From positions 2,644,039 through 2,678,093 of the forward strand of contig CP070677.1 of assembly GCA_020352495.1 (NCBI GenBank): a DNA stretch of 34,055 nt. The letters are read 5' to 3'. The translations under genes were made by a program, and so were the position numbers. Below, in pieces: positions 7,449 through 16,686 of the stretch. The notes beneath the pieces were generated by a model. The model was not told the origin of the DNA. It ran no database searches and saw only the letters and a list, made by a program, of their open reading frames with translations. This DNA is from Candidatus Latescibacterota bacterium. Its GTDB lineage: Bacteria; Krumholzibacteriota; Krumholzibacteriia; WVZY01. Numbering within the stretch: position 1 is the stretch's first letter; every line of letters begins with the position of its first letter.

Positions 7449-10400
7449 GTGGGTACCGTGCAACCTGCAAAATCAAAACATACAAGAGAAGACCAAAACT
7501 GGAAGATCTGGGTCGATACGGGCGGGACCTTCACGGACTGTCTCGCGGTCGACAACAAAGAAAGACTCCATCGTGTCAAGCTGCTCAGCAACAGTGCCCT
7601 GCGCGGGTCGATCGATGAAGTCATCTCTCCCCGCGAAATCCGCGTGCGCGAAGGATGGGGGGTGCCCTCCGATTTCATTTGCGGTTTCCAGTTTTGCCTG
7701 CTCGAGACGAGCCACCGCAAGCTTACGGTCGAGGCATACGATCACACACAATCCACGATTGTCGTGGACAAACCCTTACCCCCCAAGACCCCCGACGGCG
7801 CCGCCTTTGAAGTCCGCTCGTTCGAAGAAGCGCCGGTTCTGGCCGCCCGTCTCGCTACCGGAACGCCTGCAAAGCTTCCCCTCCCCAAGATGTCCATGCG
7901 GCTTGGATCGACGAGAGGAACCAATGCGTTGCTCCAGCGACGCGGAGCCCCTACTGCGTTTTTTGTCACGGAGGGATTTGCCGATCTCCTCGTAATTCGA
8001 AACCAACAGCGGCCCGAACTCTTCGCACTCGACATCTGCAAACCGGAGCCGTTCTACGATGCCGTCGTGGAAGTCCCGGAACGGATAGTGGCGGGAGGCG
8101 GCGTTCTCACACCGCTCGAACTCGATGGTCTCCGGGCGGACGTCTCCCGTCTGTTGGACACCGGTATCCACTGCGCGGCGGTGGCGCTCATGCACAGCTA
8201 TGCAAATCCATCTCACGAACACACGCTGGCCAAATTTCTCCTCGGTGAGGGTTTTCGACACGTCTCCTGCTCGTCGGATTTAGCCCCGTTTATCAAGCTC
8301 CTACCACGGGCCGAGACCGCGGTCGTCGATGCCTATCTCGCCCCGATCATCGACGACTATCTCGATCGAATACAGGCTCCACTCGGAAGCCGGCGATTGC
8401 ACGTCATGACAAGCGCCGGGGGGATGATGCAGCCGGGTTCATATCACGCCAAGGATAGTCTGTTGAGTGGTCCGGCGGGTGGTGTGGTAGGCGCCGTGCT
8501 CGCCGGTCGTCGATCCGGGTTTTCACAAATCATTGCGTTCGATATGGGCGGTACGAGTACCGATGTGTCCCGCTTTGATGGTGACTACGACTACACCTTC
8601 GAACACGAGGTTGGGGACGCCCACCTCGTTGCACCCGCGTTGGCCATCGAAAGCGTTGCCGCCGGGGGTGGATCGATTTGTCGTTTTGATGGGGTGGAAC
8701 TCCACGTGGGTCCGGAAAGCGCGGGCGCCGATCCCGGACCGGCCTGCTACGGCGCCGGAGGCCCCCTCACCTTGACCGACGTAAACCTATTGTTGGGCCG
8801 ACTCGAGGGGAAACGTTTTGACATTCCAATCAATCCGGATCTGGCAAAAAGCGCGTTCGACGATTTGCATCGGTCGATCGAAAAAAAGAAGAATCAGACC
8901 ATCGCGCGCGAAAGTCTTCTGGAAGGCCTCCGCCATATTGCAAACGAGCGGATGGCGGATGCGATCCGACGCATTTCCATCCGGAAGGGCTACGACCCAA
9001 AGGAGTACGCTCTCGTCGCCTTTGGCGGCGCCGGCGGGCAGCACGCCTGCGCGGTCGCCGAACATCTGGGTATTGACACCATCGTGGTTCCGGAAGACGC
9101 CAGTCTTCTTAGCGCCCTCGGGTTGGGGCACGCGGCAATCGAACGTCTTGCCGAACGCCAGGTCCTACGGCGGCTCGATGAGATCCGCGCGAGGATTCCC
9201 GAATGGATCGACGAGCTTGCCAAAGAAGCGGTCACGGAGCTCGAAAGAGAAGGTTTTGCCAAGAACGACATCGAGATCCGACGGACCATCATTAGTATGC
9301 GTTTCACCGGACAGGATTCGGGACTACAAGTTGAATTCGATAGCGCATCCTCGATTGATATGGACTTCCGGTCAAAGTACGAAAAGGTGTTCGGATATTA
9401 CCCAAAAGACCGCCCGATCGAAATCGAATCGATACGTATTGTGGCATCTTCCCGTTTGGAAAACGACATACCGAGAATCTCGAAAACCCATCCCACCCGT
9501 GTCACGCCCTCCCGGAAACTCGACGCATGGTTTGATGGCGGATGGAGACCCATTCCGGTTTTTGAACGCGACGATATTCCCCCGGGTACAGAGATTTGTG
9601 GACCGGCGCTCGTATTCGAGCGATACAGCGTCACCGCCGTGGAAAATGATTGGATGCTCAGAATGGATGACAGCCGCGCGTTGGTATTGCAGAAAACACA
9701 AACGGGCGAATCGACAATCAAAACCGCCCACCCGGAGGTAATCCGACTCGAGCTTTTCACGAATCGATTCACAACGATCGCGAAGGAAATGGGTGAAATG
9801 CTCCGTCGAACGGCAATCTCCACAAACGTGAAGGAACGGATGGACTTCTCGTGCGCGCTGCTCGACGCAGACGGTGAGCTGGTAGTCAACGCGCCCCACA
9901 TACCCGTCCATCTGGGTGCAATTGGGATGTGTGTGCGAGGCGTGCGCGAGGCGGGGCCAATGGAACCCGGTGATGTCGTTGTCACCAACCACCCAAAATA
10001 CGGCGGATCGCATCTGCCCGATGTGACTGTCGTCTCACCTGTTCATCTGCCCGATGGACAGCTGCTTGGATACGTGGCCAACCGCGCGCACCACGCCGAG
10101 ATCGGAGGCGCCCAACCGGGCTCTATGCCTTCGACGGCATCGACGCTTGCCGAAGAAGGCGTGGTCATACCTCCAACGCACGTTTTCAAAAACGGCCGGG
10201 CCTGCTGGGACGACCTCGAGCGGCTTCTCGCCGAGGCGCCACACCCGTCGCGTGCGATCGATGAGAACCTCGCCGATCTTCGCGCCGCGGTAGCCGCCAA
10301 TCGTAAGGGGGGGGCTGCGCTGCTAAAGCTTGCCGAGGATCATGGTAAAGACACCGTTCGACACTACATGACGGCGCTCAAAGAGTGGGCAGCGTCAAAA

Positions 10401-11285
10401 ATCCGAGCGGCACTTCAGAAGGTCCCCGATGGGACGTACGAAGCTACCGAACGACTCGATGATGGATCGGTGCTCCGCGTCAAGATTGACATTGCGGGAG
10501 ATCATGCGCATGCCGACTTCTCGGGGTCTGCCGGTGTTAGTCCAGGCAATCTCAATGCGACACCGGCCGTGGTGACCAGCGTGGTGATATATGTGTTGCG
10601 TCTGTTGGTAAAAGAGACTCTGCCGCTAAACGAGGGGCTCATGCACGCGATCACCTTGAACGTACCACGCGGGCTACTCAACCCGCCGTTCCACGACGAT
10701 CCGACACGCGCGCCGGCCGTTGTCGGGGGAAACGTCGAGACGAGCCAACGTCTCGTCGACTGTTTGCTCAAGGCCCTCGAGCTGGCGGCGTGCAGTCAAG
10801 GCACGATGAACAACGTCTCGTTTGGAACCGATCGCTTCAGTTACTACGAGACCGTCTGCGGTGGGGCGGGTGCCGGACCCGATTTCGACGGTGCAAGCGC
10901 GGTTCATACTCACATGACCAACACCCGAATCACCGACCCGGAGATTCTCGAGCACCGTTACCCCATTCGTCTCGAGCGGTTTGCGATCCGCCGGGGATCC
11001 GGTGGAGATGGTGCGTATCGCGGTGGTGATGGAGCGGTTCGGGAGATGACATTCTTGGACCGTATGTCCCTCTCTGTCCTGGGGCAACATCGTGTGATCG
11101 GGCCATACGGGCTAAGGGGTGGCGACGCGGGAAAACAAGCGGTGCAACGTCTGGTGAGGGCAAACGGTGAGACCGTCAAACTGGGGTCGATCGATGGATG
11201 CGAGGTAGGCCCGGGTGATCGATTCATTCTGGAAACACCAGGTGGTGGGGGGTATGGCGAAAAAAAGAGCGATGACAGCGGCTGA
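7449..11285 (+). CDS. 5-oxoprolinase (ATP-hydrolysing), fused hydantoinase A+B
   Basis: At 1278 residues this is the full-length fused form, like eukaryotic OPLAH. The first half (about 1-740) is HyuA-like: the ATP-grasping DTGGTFTD (23-30), the second phosphate motif AFDMGGTSTDVSRF, AGGGSI and FGGAGGQHA. The second half (from about 760) is HyuB-like: NVKERMDFSCALLD, NHPKYGGSHLPDVTVV, and a C-terminal TPGGGGYG. The reaction expected is ATP-dependent opening of 5-oxo-L-proline to glutamate, though the family also covers N-methylhydantoinases and acetone carboxylase relatives. GTG 7449 is used; GTG 7458 is an equally possible start. The next gene, 40 bases on, is an NRAMP-like transporter, which fits a uptake-and-hydrolysis pair. 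Promoter elements before it are not clear. Confidence 0.9.
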   Translation: MGTVQPAKSKHTREDQNWKIWVDTGGTFTDCLAVDNKERLHRVKLLSNSALRGSIDEVISPREIRVREGWGVPSDFICGFQFCLLETSHRKLTVEAYDHTQSTIVVDKPLPPKTPDGAAFEVRSFEEAPVLAARLATGTPAKLPLPKMSMRLGSTRGTNALLQRRGAPTAFFVTEGFADLLVIRNQQRPELFALDICKPEPFYDAVVEVPERIVAGGGVLTPLELDGLRADVSRLLDTGIHCAAVALMHSYANPSHEHTLAKFLLGEGFRHVSCSSDLAPFIKLLPRAETAVVDAYLAPIIDDYLDRIQAPLGSRRLHVMTSAGGMMQPGSYHAKDSLLSGPAGGVVGAVLAGRRSGFSQIIAFDMGGTSTDVSRFDGDYDYTFEHEVGDAHLVAPALAIESVAAGGGSICRFDGVELHVGPESAGADPGPACYGAGGPLTLTDVNLLLGRLEGKRFDIPINPDLAKSAFDDLHRSIEKKKNQTIARESLLEGLRHIANERMADAIRRISIRKGYDPKEYALVAFGGAGGQHACAVAEHLGIDTIVVPEDASLLSALGLGHAAIERLAERQVLRRLDEIRARIPEWIDELAKEAVTELEREGFAKNDIEIRRTIISMRFTGQDSGLQVEFDSASSIDMDFRSKYEKVFGYYPKDRPIEIESIRIVASSRLENDIPRISKTHPTRVTPSRKLDAWFDGGWRPIPVFERDDIPPGTEICGPALVFERYSVTAVENDWMLRMDDSRALVLQKTQTGESTIKTAHPEVIRLELFTNRFTTIAKEMGEMLRRTAISTNVKERMDFSCALLDADGELVVNAPHIPVHLGAIGMCVRGVREAGPMEPGDVVVTNHPKYGGSHLPDVTVVSPVHLPDGQLLGYVANRAHHAEIGGAQPGSMPSTASTLAEEGVVIPPTHVFKNGRACWDDLERLLAEAPHPSRAIDENLADLRAAVAANRKGGAALLKLAEDHGKDTVRHYMTALKEWAASKIRAALQKVPDGTYEATERLDDGSVLRVKIDIAGDHAHADFSGSAGVSPGNLNATPAVVTSVVIYVLRLLVKETLPLNEGLMHAITLNVPRGLLNPPFHDDPTRAPAVVGGNVETSQRLVDCLLKALELAACSQGTMNNVSFGTDRFSYYETVCGGAGAGPDFDGASAVHTHMTNTRITDPEILEHRYPIRLERFAIRRGSGGDGAYRGGDGAVREMTFLDRMSLSVLGQHRVIGPYGLRGGDAGKQAVQRLVRANGETVKLGSIDGCEVGPGDRFILETPGGGGYGEKKSDDSG

Positions 11286-11325
11286 CACGCCGACGTCTTA
11301 GTTGAGACTGTAGGCTGAAAACAAG

Positions 11326-12621
11326 ATGCGACGTCTATTGCACATACTGTTCTGGTCGGTTATCGCAGCCGCGTTTATCGGTCCGGGGACGGTCACCACG
11401 GCGGCCTCGTCGGGGGCGCGTTTTGGGTTCTCACTTCTTTGGGCGTTGCTTTTTTCGACGGTAGCGTGTTTGGTGTTGCAGGAAGCGAGCGCTCGCGTGA
11501 CGGTGGTTTCGGGTCGGACACTGGCGCGGGCCATAAGAGAACGGTTTCGCCGTGGCGCCATGGGTCTGCTCGTCGTGCTCATGGTACTCGGTGCGATCGT
11601 GCTCGGGTGCGCGGCGTACGAGGCGGGGAACATCCTGGGGAGCGTCGCCGGCGCCAGTCTAAAAACAGGGATCTCACCAAGGCTTCTCACCCTCGTAATT
11701 GGATTCTCAGCGGGGCTGCTTCTATTTCTGGGCACCACACAAACCGTCGCAAGAATCTTGGGCGTGCTCGTCGCGTTTATGGGCGTGGCATTTCTCGTGA
11801 CTGCCGTCTTGATCAAACCACCCCTCGTGGCACTCGTCAAAGGAACCTTGGTGCCGACACTTCCTCCCGGCTCGAGTCTTCTCGTACTGGGACTCATCGG
11901 TACCACCGTGGTTCCGTACAATCTATTTCTGGGTTCGGGAATTGCCGCGGGACAGAAACTGGGCGAGCTGCGGTTTGGCCTGAGTGTCGCCATCATTCTT
12001 GGCGGCATCATCTCGAAGGGTATCCAGGTTGTCGGCACCGCGATCGCCTCGACATTCAGCTTTCAGACGCTCTCCATTGCGCTTTCACAACAGCTTGGCG
12101 AGTGGGCGGCGGTGTTCTTTGCCATCGGTTTGTTTGCCGCGGGGTTCTCCTCGGCGGTCACCGCACCGCTCGCAGCCGCTATCACGGCACAAGGCCTCTT
12201 CGACTCGGCAAAACACGAAAAGTGGCGCGAACGCTCGTGGCGCTATCGCGGTATATGGTTGGCCGTTTTGGCGACGGGCGTCTTCTTCGGTATCATCGAC
12301 GTCCGACCGGTTCCTGCAATCATTATCGCGCAGGCCCTAAACGGCATGCTGTTGCCGTTTGTGGCGATATTTCTTTTTCTCGTCGTGAATGACCGTCCGC
12401 TAATGGGTGACCGGGGAATAAATGGCCTGCTGTCAAACGTTCTGATGAGCGTCGTCGTCGCCGTAACGATCGTCCTCGGGGTCTCGAAGACGGCCCAAGC
12501 GGTGACGTCCGCTGTGGGGCTGCCGGCGCCCACCGAACGGGTGCTCCTCGTCGCCTCCGCCGCAATCGCCGTGGCGATCGCCGCCTGTCTCGCACGAGTC
12601 GCCATCCGACGACGACGTTGA
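11326..12621 (+). CDS. NRAMP-family transporter lacking the canonical metal-site residues
   Basis: A 431-residue polytopic protein with about eleven helices and the NRAMP fold. The two unwound-helix motifs are altered. In TM1 the metal-binding DPGN reads GPGT (19-22, within AAFIGPGTVTTAASSG). In TM6 the MPHN motif reads VPYN (TTVVPYNLFLGSG). Loss of the Asp and Asn in TM1 and the His in TM6 argues against ordinary Mn/Fe transport. It lies directly downstream of 5-oxoprolinase; Bacillus subtilis ycsG, an NRAMP homologue, lies in the ycsF/kipI/kipA locus now known to specify 5-oxoprolinase. A role in uptake of 5-oxoproline or a related acid is inferred. Another divalent cation is the alternative. 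Confidence 0.85.
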   Translation: MRRLLHILFWSVIAAAFIGPGTVTTAASSGARFGFSLLWALLFSTVACLVLQEASARVTVVSGRTLARAIRERFRRGAMGLLVVLMVLGAIVLGCAAYEAGNILGSVAGASLKTGISPRLLTLVIGFSAGLLLFLGTTQTVARILGVLVAFMGVAFLVTAVLIKPPLVALVKGTLVPTLPPGSSLLVLGLIGTTVVPYNLFLGSGIAAGQKLGELRFGLSVAIILGGIISKGIQVVGTAIASTFSFQTLSIALSQQLGEWAAVFFAIGLFAAGFSSAVTAPLAAAITAQGLFDSAKHEKWRERSWRYRGIWLAVLATGVFFGIIDVRPVPAIIIAQALNGMLLPFVAIFLFLVVNDRPLMGDRGINGLLSNVLMSVVVAVTIVLGVSKTAQAVTSAVGLPAPTERVLLVASAAIAVAIAACLARVAIRRRR

Positions 12622-12724
12622 ATTCGAGACCCCGCTCGAACCCGGAAACACCAGCCCTCCAGATTCGTAGACAATCTTATGACCGGCCGGCTTGTGCGGT
12701 AGTGTCAAGACTTGTGCGCCGGTA

Positions 12725-12753
12725 TCGACACTAGTCCGTTTTTGTTGTACAAT
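12725..12753 (+). promoter_or_regulatory. sigma-70-like promoter of the fibronectin-repeat lipoprotein
   Basis: TCGACA (12725-12730), a 17-base spacer and TACAAT (12748-12753) lie 41 bases before the chosen ATG at 12794. The interval upstream (12622-12724) shows no gene, so the lipoprotein appears to be its own transcription unit. Confidence 0.55.
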
Positions 12754-12793
12754 AATATGGAGTGTTATCGTTGAGCTGGGGCAAGGGACTCTG

Positions 12794-13966
12794 ATGAGTA
12801 CGTCTCGAAAGACATTCGTGTCCACAGCCCTCATTGTGGCGCTGGGACTTACAGCCCTCACGATCACCAATTGCGGGGACGACGGGAAATCCCGACCTCC
12901 CGATGACATTATCGGCCCTCAGACAGACACGATTCCACCCGCGGATGTCACCGATTTGAGACTCCGCTCACCGACTCACCAGACACTGGCACTCGCCTGG
13001 ACAGCCCCCGGAGATGACGGGGACGAGGGCAGGGCGGCACGGTACGAGATCTGCCTTTCAAAATCTCCGATCACCAACGAGAACTGGGAAGACGCCACGC
13101 CGCTCGACCCGGACATCGTACCAGTGCCAAAACCCGGTGGACACGTCGAGACGATTGTCGTACAGGACCTGGATTCAAGCACCCGATACTATTTCGCGCT
13201 CAAGACGATCGACGATGCCGACAACGAGTCCGGTTTGTCCAACTGCGTCTCGGAGATGACTCTCGCCGAGGCCTATCCCCCGGCGGATGTGGCCGATCTC
13301 GCGGCGGTCGCAACCGACCCAACGTCGTTCGAGTTGACGTGGACGGCCCCCGGTGATGATTGGATGTCGGGTACGGCATCGCATTACGACATTCGGTACG
13401 CATCTTGGCCCATCCTCAGCGAGTCGGGTTGGGACTCGGCGACACCACTGAGCGATCTCCCACCACCAAAACCCGCCGGTGAGACGGAATCCTTCACGGT
13501 TACCGGAATCGACATGGCGAATTACTTCTTCGCGCTCAAAACGGCGGATGAACTGTACAACTGGTCGGGGATTTCGAATCCCGCCCCCGCTTTGGAGTTC
13601 GGTGAGGTGCTGTGGGCGTTTCCATCATACGTCGTGCTTGGAGGAGAAACGTACGTTACGTTTGTCGCCCCCACATACAACGTTCCCACCAGAGTGAGCG
13701 TACATGATTTGAGTTACGGAAGCCTCTATTGCGGAGACGGAGTGATCGTGGATCTCGTTTGGGAAACGCTCCCCCCCGGGATCTACACGGTCACATTCGA
13801 TTTTTTCAACGAAGAAACGAATAGGTACTTTGATTTCGGCATCTATCGGTTGTCATTATGTTATGGGCCCAGTATGCAAAAACGTCAGTGGATAAGCTTC
13901 TGGGAGGAGCCCCCCGCTTCGCACGTCTCACCACCCCTCAACCCCAATTCGTCGATCCAGGAATGA
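12794..13966 (+). CDS. lipoprotein with two fibronectin type III repeats
   Basis: The 390-residue protein starts at ATG 12794 with AAGGGA upstream; the longer frame upstream overlaps the promoter and is rejected. A signal sequence (residues 1-27) ends LTITNC, a loose lipobox, followed by a low-complexity GDDGKSRPPDD linker. Two fibronectin type III domains follow, each opening PPADV(T/A)DL and carrying a WTAPGDD turn. A third beta-rich domain (from about residue 275) resembles FlgD/secretion-tail Ig-like folds. It is likely surface-exposed on the outer membrane and involved in adhesion or display. Such proteins are frequent in FCB-type and related lineages. No enzyme motif is seen. It converges with the minus-strand DsrC-type unit. 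Confidence 0.82.
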   Translation: MSTSRKTFVSTALIVALGLTALTITNCGDDGKSRPPDDIIGPQTDTIPPADVTDLRLRSPTHQTLALAWTAPGDDGDEGRAARYEICLSKSPITNENWEDATPLDPDIVPVPKPGGHVETIVVQDLDSSTRYYFALKTIDDADNESGLSNCVSEMTLAEAYPPADVADLAAVATDPTSFELTWTAPGDDWMSGTASHYDIRYASWPILSESGWDSATPLSDLPPPKPAGETESFTVTGIDMANYFFALKTADELYNWSGISNPAPALEFGEVLWAFPSYVVLGGETYVTFVAPTYNVPTRVSVHDLSYGSLYCGDGVIVDLVWETLPPGIYTVTFDFFNEETNRYFDFGIYRLSLCYGPSMQKRQWISFWEEPPASHVSPPLNPNSSIQE

Positions 13967-14029
13967 ACGTGACGCCCGCCGCTGCCAATCCGTGAATCCA
14001 ACGGGGAACGTGACGAGGATGATTCCGAT

Positions 14030-14692
14030 TTACGGGAGGAAAGGCAAACCTGCGGCGCGACAGGCACCACGCCGGTAACCTTCCGGAAACAAGTTCCGCA
14101 AATCGGCGAGGGTCAACTCCAGATCCTTGCACACCTCGAAGATCGTCGGGATATCGTGGGTCTTGCGGTAGTGGTCTCGAAGATAGTCAATCACTTGCCA
14201 GTGTCTGTCGCTCAGACCCAAAGGGAGATCCCACTCGGTGACGATCAAGTACGCGAACTGACGATCCCATCGATCGAAATCCGCCAAGAAACCATTCGGC
14301 GACATATTGTAGTTTGCCTTGAGCAGCCGGTACGACTCATAGGTCAACCAGATGTTGTGCTTGTACATGAAATCGTAATTAATGCCGGCTATCTTGCAGG
14401 CCCCGCGGTGGTAGCCGGTTGGGAAGAGACTCCTGAGCTTGCCCAGGCGCATCCCATTGTCGGCACACGCGATAACGACAACCGGAACGGTTTTCTCTTC
14501 AAGGAACTTTGTTCGCAGATAACGGATGAATTCCCAGTGCGCTTCGGTCAGGCCGTCATGTATACCCACTCGCTGCGCCATTGCGACGGCGAACTCGGCG
14601 TCCCACTGATCCGGCGGATCCAGAAACCCGTGGCGATCCAAGGTGTAGGTCTTGCCGTTTTCGAGAGTCATCATTTCTTCGGGCATTGGCAT
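14030..14692 (-). CDS. tandem DsrC/TusE-family protein (two fused domains, CysA absent)
   Basis: This 220-residue protein holds two DsrC/TusE-type domains, about 12-105 and 112-220. Each has the family signatures: LDRHGFLDPPDQWD then HWEFIRYLR and LRSLFPTGYHRGACK in the first; GFLADFDRWD, HWQVIDYLRDHY and LRNLFPEGYRRGACR in the second. Canonical DsrC has two redox cysteines, CysB in GAC and the penultimate CysA ten residues later. Here both domains keep CysB (C99, C211) but neither has CysA: the first runs on into a linker and the second stops at AGLPFLP, one residue or so short of it. Each domain has a further cysteine (C76, C188) with identical C-X22-C spacing. ATG 14692 follows AAGGA. It ends the operon with the DsrMK-like genes, nine bases after the Rrf2 gene, and is likely a redox carrier or sensor partner of that complex. 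Confidence 0.85.
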   Translation of the reverse strand: MPMPEEMMTLENGKTYTLDRHGFLDPPDQWDAEFAVAMAQRVGIHDGLTEAHWEFIRYLRTKFLEEKTVPVVVIACADNGMRLGKLRSLFPTGYHRGACKIAGINYDFMYKHNIWLTYESYRLLKANYNMSPNGFLADFDRWDRQFAYLIVTEWDLPLGLSDRHWQVIDYLRDHYRKTHDIPTIFEVCKDLELTLADLRNLFPEGYRRGACRAAGLPFLP

Positions 14693-14701
14693 CGTCCTTC
14701 T

Positions 14702-15178
14702 CTATTTTTGCAGTACCCCACTCGTCCCGCCCCCATGGGCTCTTTCCGTATTTAGCAAGTCACGAATGGACTCGAGTGAGGTTTCGTCCGAGATGTCGGC
14801 TATCGTGTAGTCGTCGAGCAGCTGGTTGATGCGTTGTTCGAGTAGCATCCAAACCAGTCGACTCTGACAGAAATCCGGCGTTGCACAGTCCTTGGGAATC
14901 TCGGTGACGAGATCGATGGGGCCGGTCACCGCTCGGAGGACGTCACCGATCGTGATCTCATTTGCCGCGCGCCCCAGGAGATAGCCGCCGTTCCGACCAC
15001 AGATAGCACGCAGGATGCAGTGGCTCTTGAGGGCCATGGCCAGCTGCTCCAAAAAACTCTTGGAAATGTTTGTGGCTTTGGCCACGTCGGAGAGCCGAAC
15101 GGGGTCCCCGGTATCGCCCTGTCGGTGCACCTCCAACGTAAGCCTAACCGCGTATCTGGCGCGGGAGGATAGTCTCAT
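14702..15178 (-). CDS. Rrf2-family transcriptional regulator with cysteine cluster motif
   Basis: The 158-residue protein begins MRLSSRARYAVRLTLEV, the Rrf2/IscR winged helix, with recognition region ATNISKSFLEQLAMAL and the wing GRNGGYLLGR. Cysteines occur at 54, 60, 98 and 104; C98-X5-C104 matches the first two ligands of the IscR-type motif, while the third expected cysteine is replaced. An Fe-S or redox-sensing role is likely but with an altered ligand set. It lies inside the minus-strand operon between the DsrK-like gene (21 bases upstream) and the tandem DsrC gene (9 bases downstream), so it probably senses the redox or sulfur state and controls this same operon. A plain DNA-binding repressor without a cluster is the alternative. 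Confidence 0.9.
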   Translation of the reverse strand: MRLSSRARYAVRLTLEVHRQGDTGDPVRLSDVAKATNISKSFLEQLAMALKSHCILRAICGRNGGYLLGRAANEITIGDVLRAVTGPIDLVTEIPKDCATPDFCQSRLVWMLLEQRINQLLDDYTIADISDETSLESIRDLLNTERAHGGGTSGVLQK

Positions 15179-15199
15179 GACCTTCTCCCCTTTCTCCCA

Positions 15200-16684
15200 T
15201 CAATCGTCATAGTTGACTCGCTCGGCAGCCTTGCCATTGATCAATATCGAGCGAGAGAGCATGTCGTGCACGCCGCCGACCGCTACGTCCTCCTTGTGGT
15301 ATTCCATGAGTTGCGTCAACTGACGTTTGCAATTTGAACAAGCTGCCGCCACATATTTGGCGTCGGTATCCCGTATCTGTTCCATTTTCTTTTTACCCGT
15401 GATGGTCATACGGAACTCGTAGATATCATCCATGGCAGAGAGGCCGCCACCGCCGCCGCAGCACCAGTTATCGCCGCGATTGGGATACATTTCCCTGAAG
15501 TCCTGGCAGCTGGCTTCCATGATGATACGAGGCTCCTCGACGATGTTGCATGACCGGCCGAAGTTGCACGGATCGTGGTAAGTCACCGGCTGGGGGTTCT
15601 TGCTCTTGTCGAACTGAAGTTCACCGGTCAAGATCTTTTCGGCGGTGAACTCCATACAGTTCACAATCTCAAAGGGAAGGTCACCCCACCATTTCCCGGG
15701 CTCCATCATCATCTTCATGATGCGGTACGCATGCCCGCACTCACCCATAAACAGCACCTTGGCGCCGAGTCGTTTCGCCTCTTTGATGTACGGCTCGTTG
15801 TCCGCCTTCATGGATTTGTCGTCGCCGGTAAACAGACCGTAGTTGGCCCCATCGAACAACCGCGAACTCATGGTCCACTTGTCCTGCAGCCCGAGCACGT
15901 AGAACACTTTCGCAATTCCAGTCGTGGCCTCTGGATTGACAAGCACGTCTCCCGAAGGCGGAACGTAAAAATACTCCGCTCCCTCTACATCCACGGGTAT
16001 TTTGATATCGATCCCGTGCTCGTCTCGCATTTCTTCCTCGAGGAACTCGATGGCCGCCTTGAACGCCTCCAGAGTGGCACCATCGGTGTTGCCAGTCTCG
16101 AGCGAAATCTCGACCACCCTTTTCATCGTGTCCGGCGTCAATCCGAGCTTGTCAAGGATGGCGCGGCCTTTGCGGGTGATTACGGAGTTGTCGATGCCCA
16201 TCGGACAGAAAGTGGCGCAGCGCCGACACCCGGTACACGAGTAGAAGTGCTCGACCCATTCTTCAACCTCGCGGTCCTCGTAGTCACGGGCGCCAACGAG
16301 ACCGCCGAGCAATTTACCGCTCCTTGTATTGTGCTTTTTGTATATCGAACGAATCAGATCCGAACGCGCAGCGGGGTTGTACTTCTTGCTGGGATCGCCA
16401 AAGTATACGGGGCATTGCGTCGCACAGGTGCCGCACTTGACGCACGTTTCCATATATGTCTTCAACACCCTTGGCCCATCCTTGATGGCACCGATGGCGC
16501 CTACTACCTCACCGGCGACGTCGCGCGGCTCCCGCTCGGTCTTTGGCAGGTCTACGACGACGGGGGTCTCTTCCTTGCCCGGAACCATCTTTCTGGGTGT
16601 CGTATCGCCTGGTCTGGCCTGTGCAGCCTTTTCGCCGTCATGCTCAGGAACGGTTTCCTCCGCTCTGACATTTCGCTCACTCAT
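15200..16684 (-). CDS. DsrK/HdrD-like Fe-S oxidoreductase with CCG domains
   Basis: The 494-residue protein starts at ATG 16684, six bases after GAGGAG; an adjacent ATG at 16687 overlaps the TAA of the membrane subunit. An acidic, probably disordered extension (1-70) precedes two [4Fe-4S] motifs, CVKCGTCATQC (81-91) and CTGCRRCATFC (150-160). The second CCG domain is complete: C373, C408-C409 (WCCGGGGG) and C449-X2-C452. This domain binds the noncubane cluster that handles disulfides in HdrB/HdrD. The first CCG half is degenerate (single C316), as in DsrK. With the cytochrome subunit it would exchange electrons between the quinone pool and a cytoplasmic thiol-disulfide carrier, classically the DsrC trisulfide. 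The adjacent DsrC-type genes support that partner. No DsrAB, J, O or P is seen. Confidence 0.9.
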   Translation of the reverse strand: MSERNVRAEETVPEHDGEKAAQARPGDTTPRKMVPGKEETPVVVDLPKTEREPRDVAGEVVGAIGAIKDGPRVLKTYMETCVKCGTCATQCPVYFGDPSKKYNPAARSDLIRSIYKKHNTRSGKLLGGLVGARDYEDREVEEWVEHFYSCTGCRRCATFCPMGIDNSVITRKGRAILDKLGLTPDTMKRVVEISLETGNTDGATLEAFKAAIEFLEEEMRDEHGIDIKIPVDVEGAEYFYVPPSGDVLVNPEATTGIAKVFYVLGLQDKWTMSSRLFDGANYGLFTGDDKSMKADNEPYIKEAKRLGAKVLFMGECGHAYRIMKMMMEPGKWWGDLPFEIVNCMEFTAEKILTGELQFDKSKNPQPVTYHDPCNFGRSCNIVEEPRIIMEASCQDFREMYPNRGDNWCCGGGGGLSAMDDIYEFRMTITGKKKMEQIRDTDAKYVAAACSNCKRQLTQLMEYHKEDVAVGGVHDMLSRSILINGKAAERVNYDD

Positions 16685-16686
16685 CA

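Noticed and set aside
13965..14015. Direct repeat GAACGTGACG, two copies 41 bases apart between convergent genes.
   Set aside because: Only ten bases long and partly inside a coding end; no mobile-element or recombination context.
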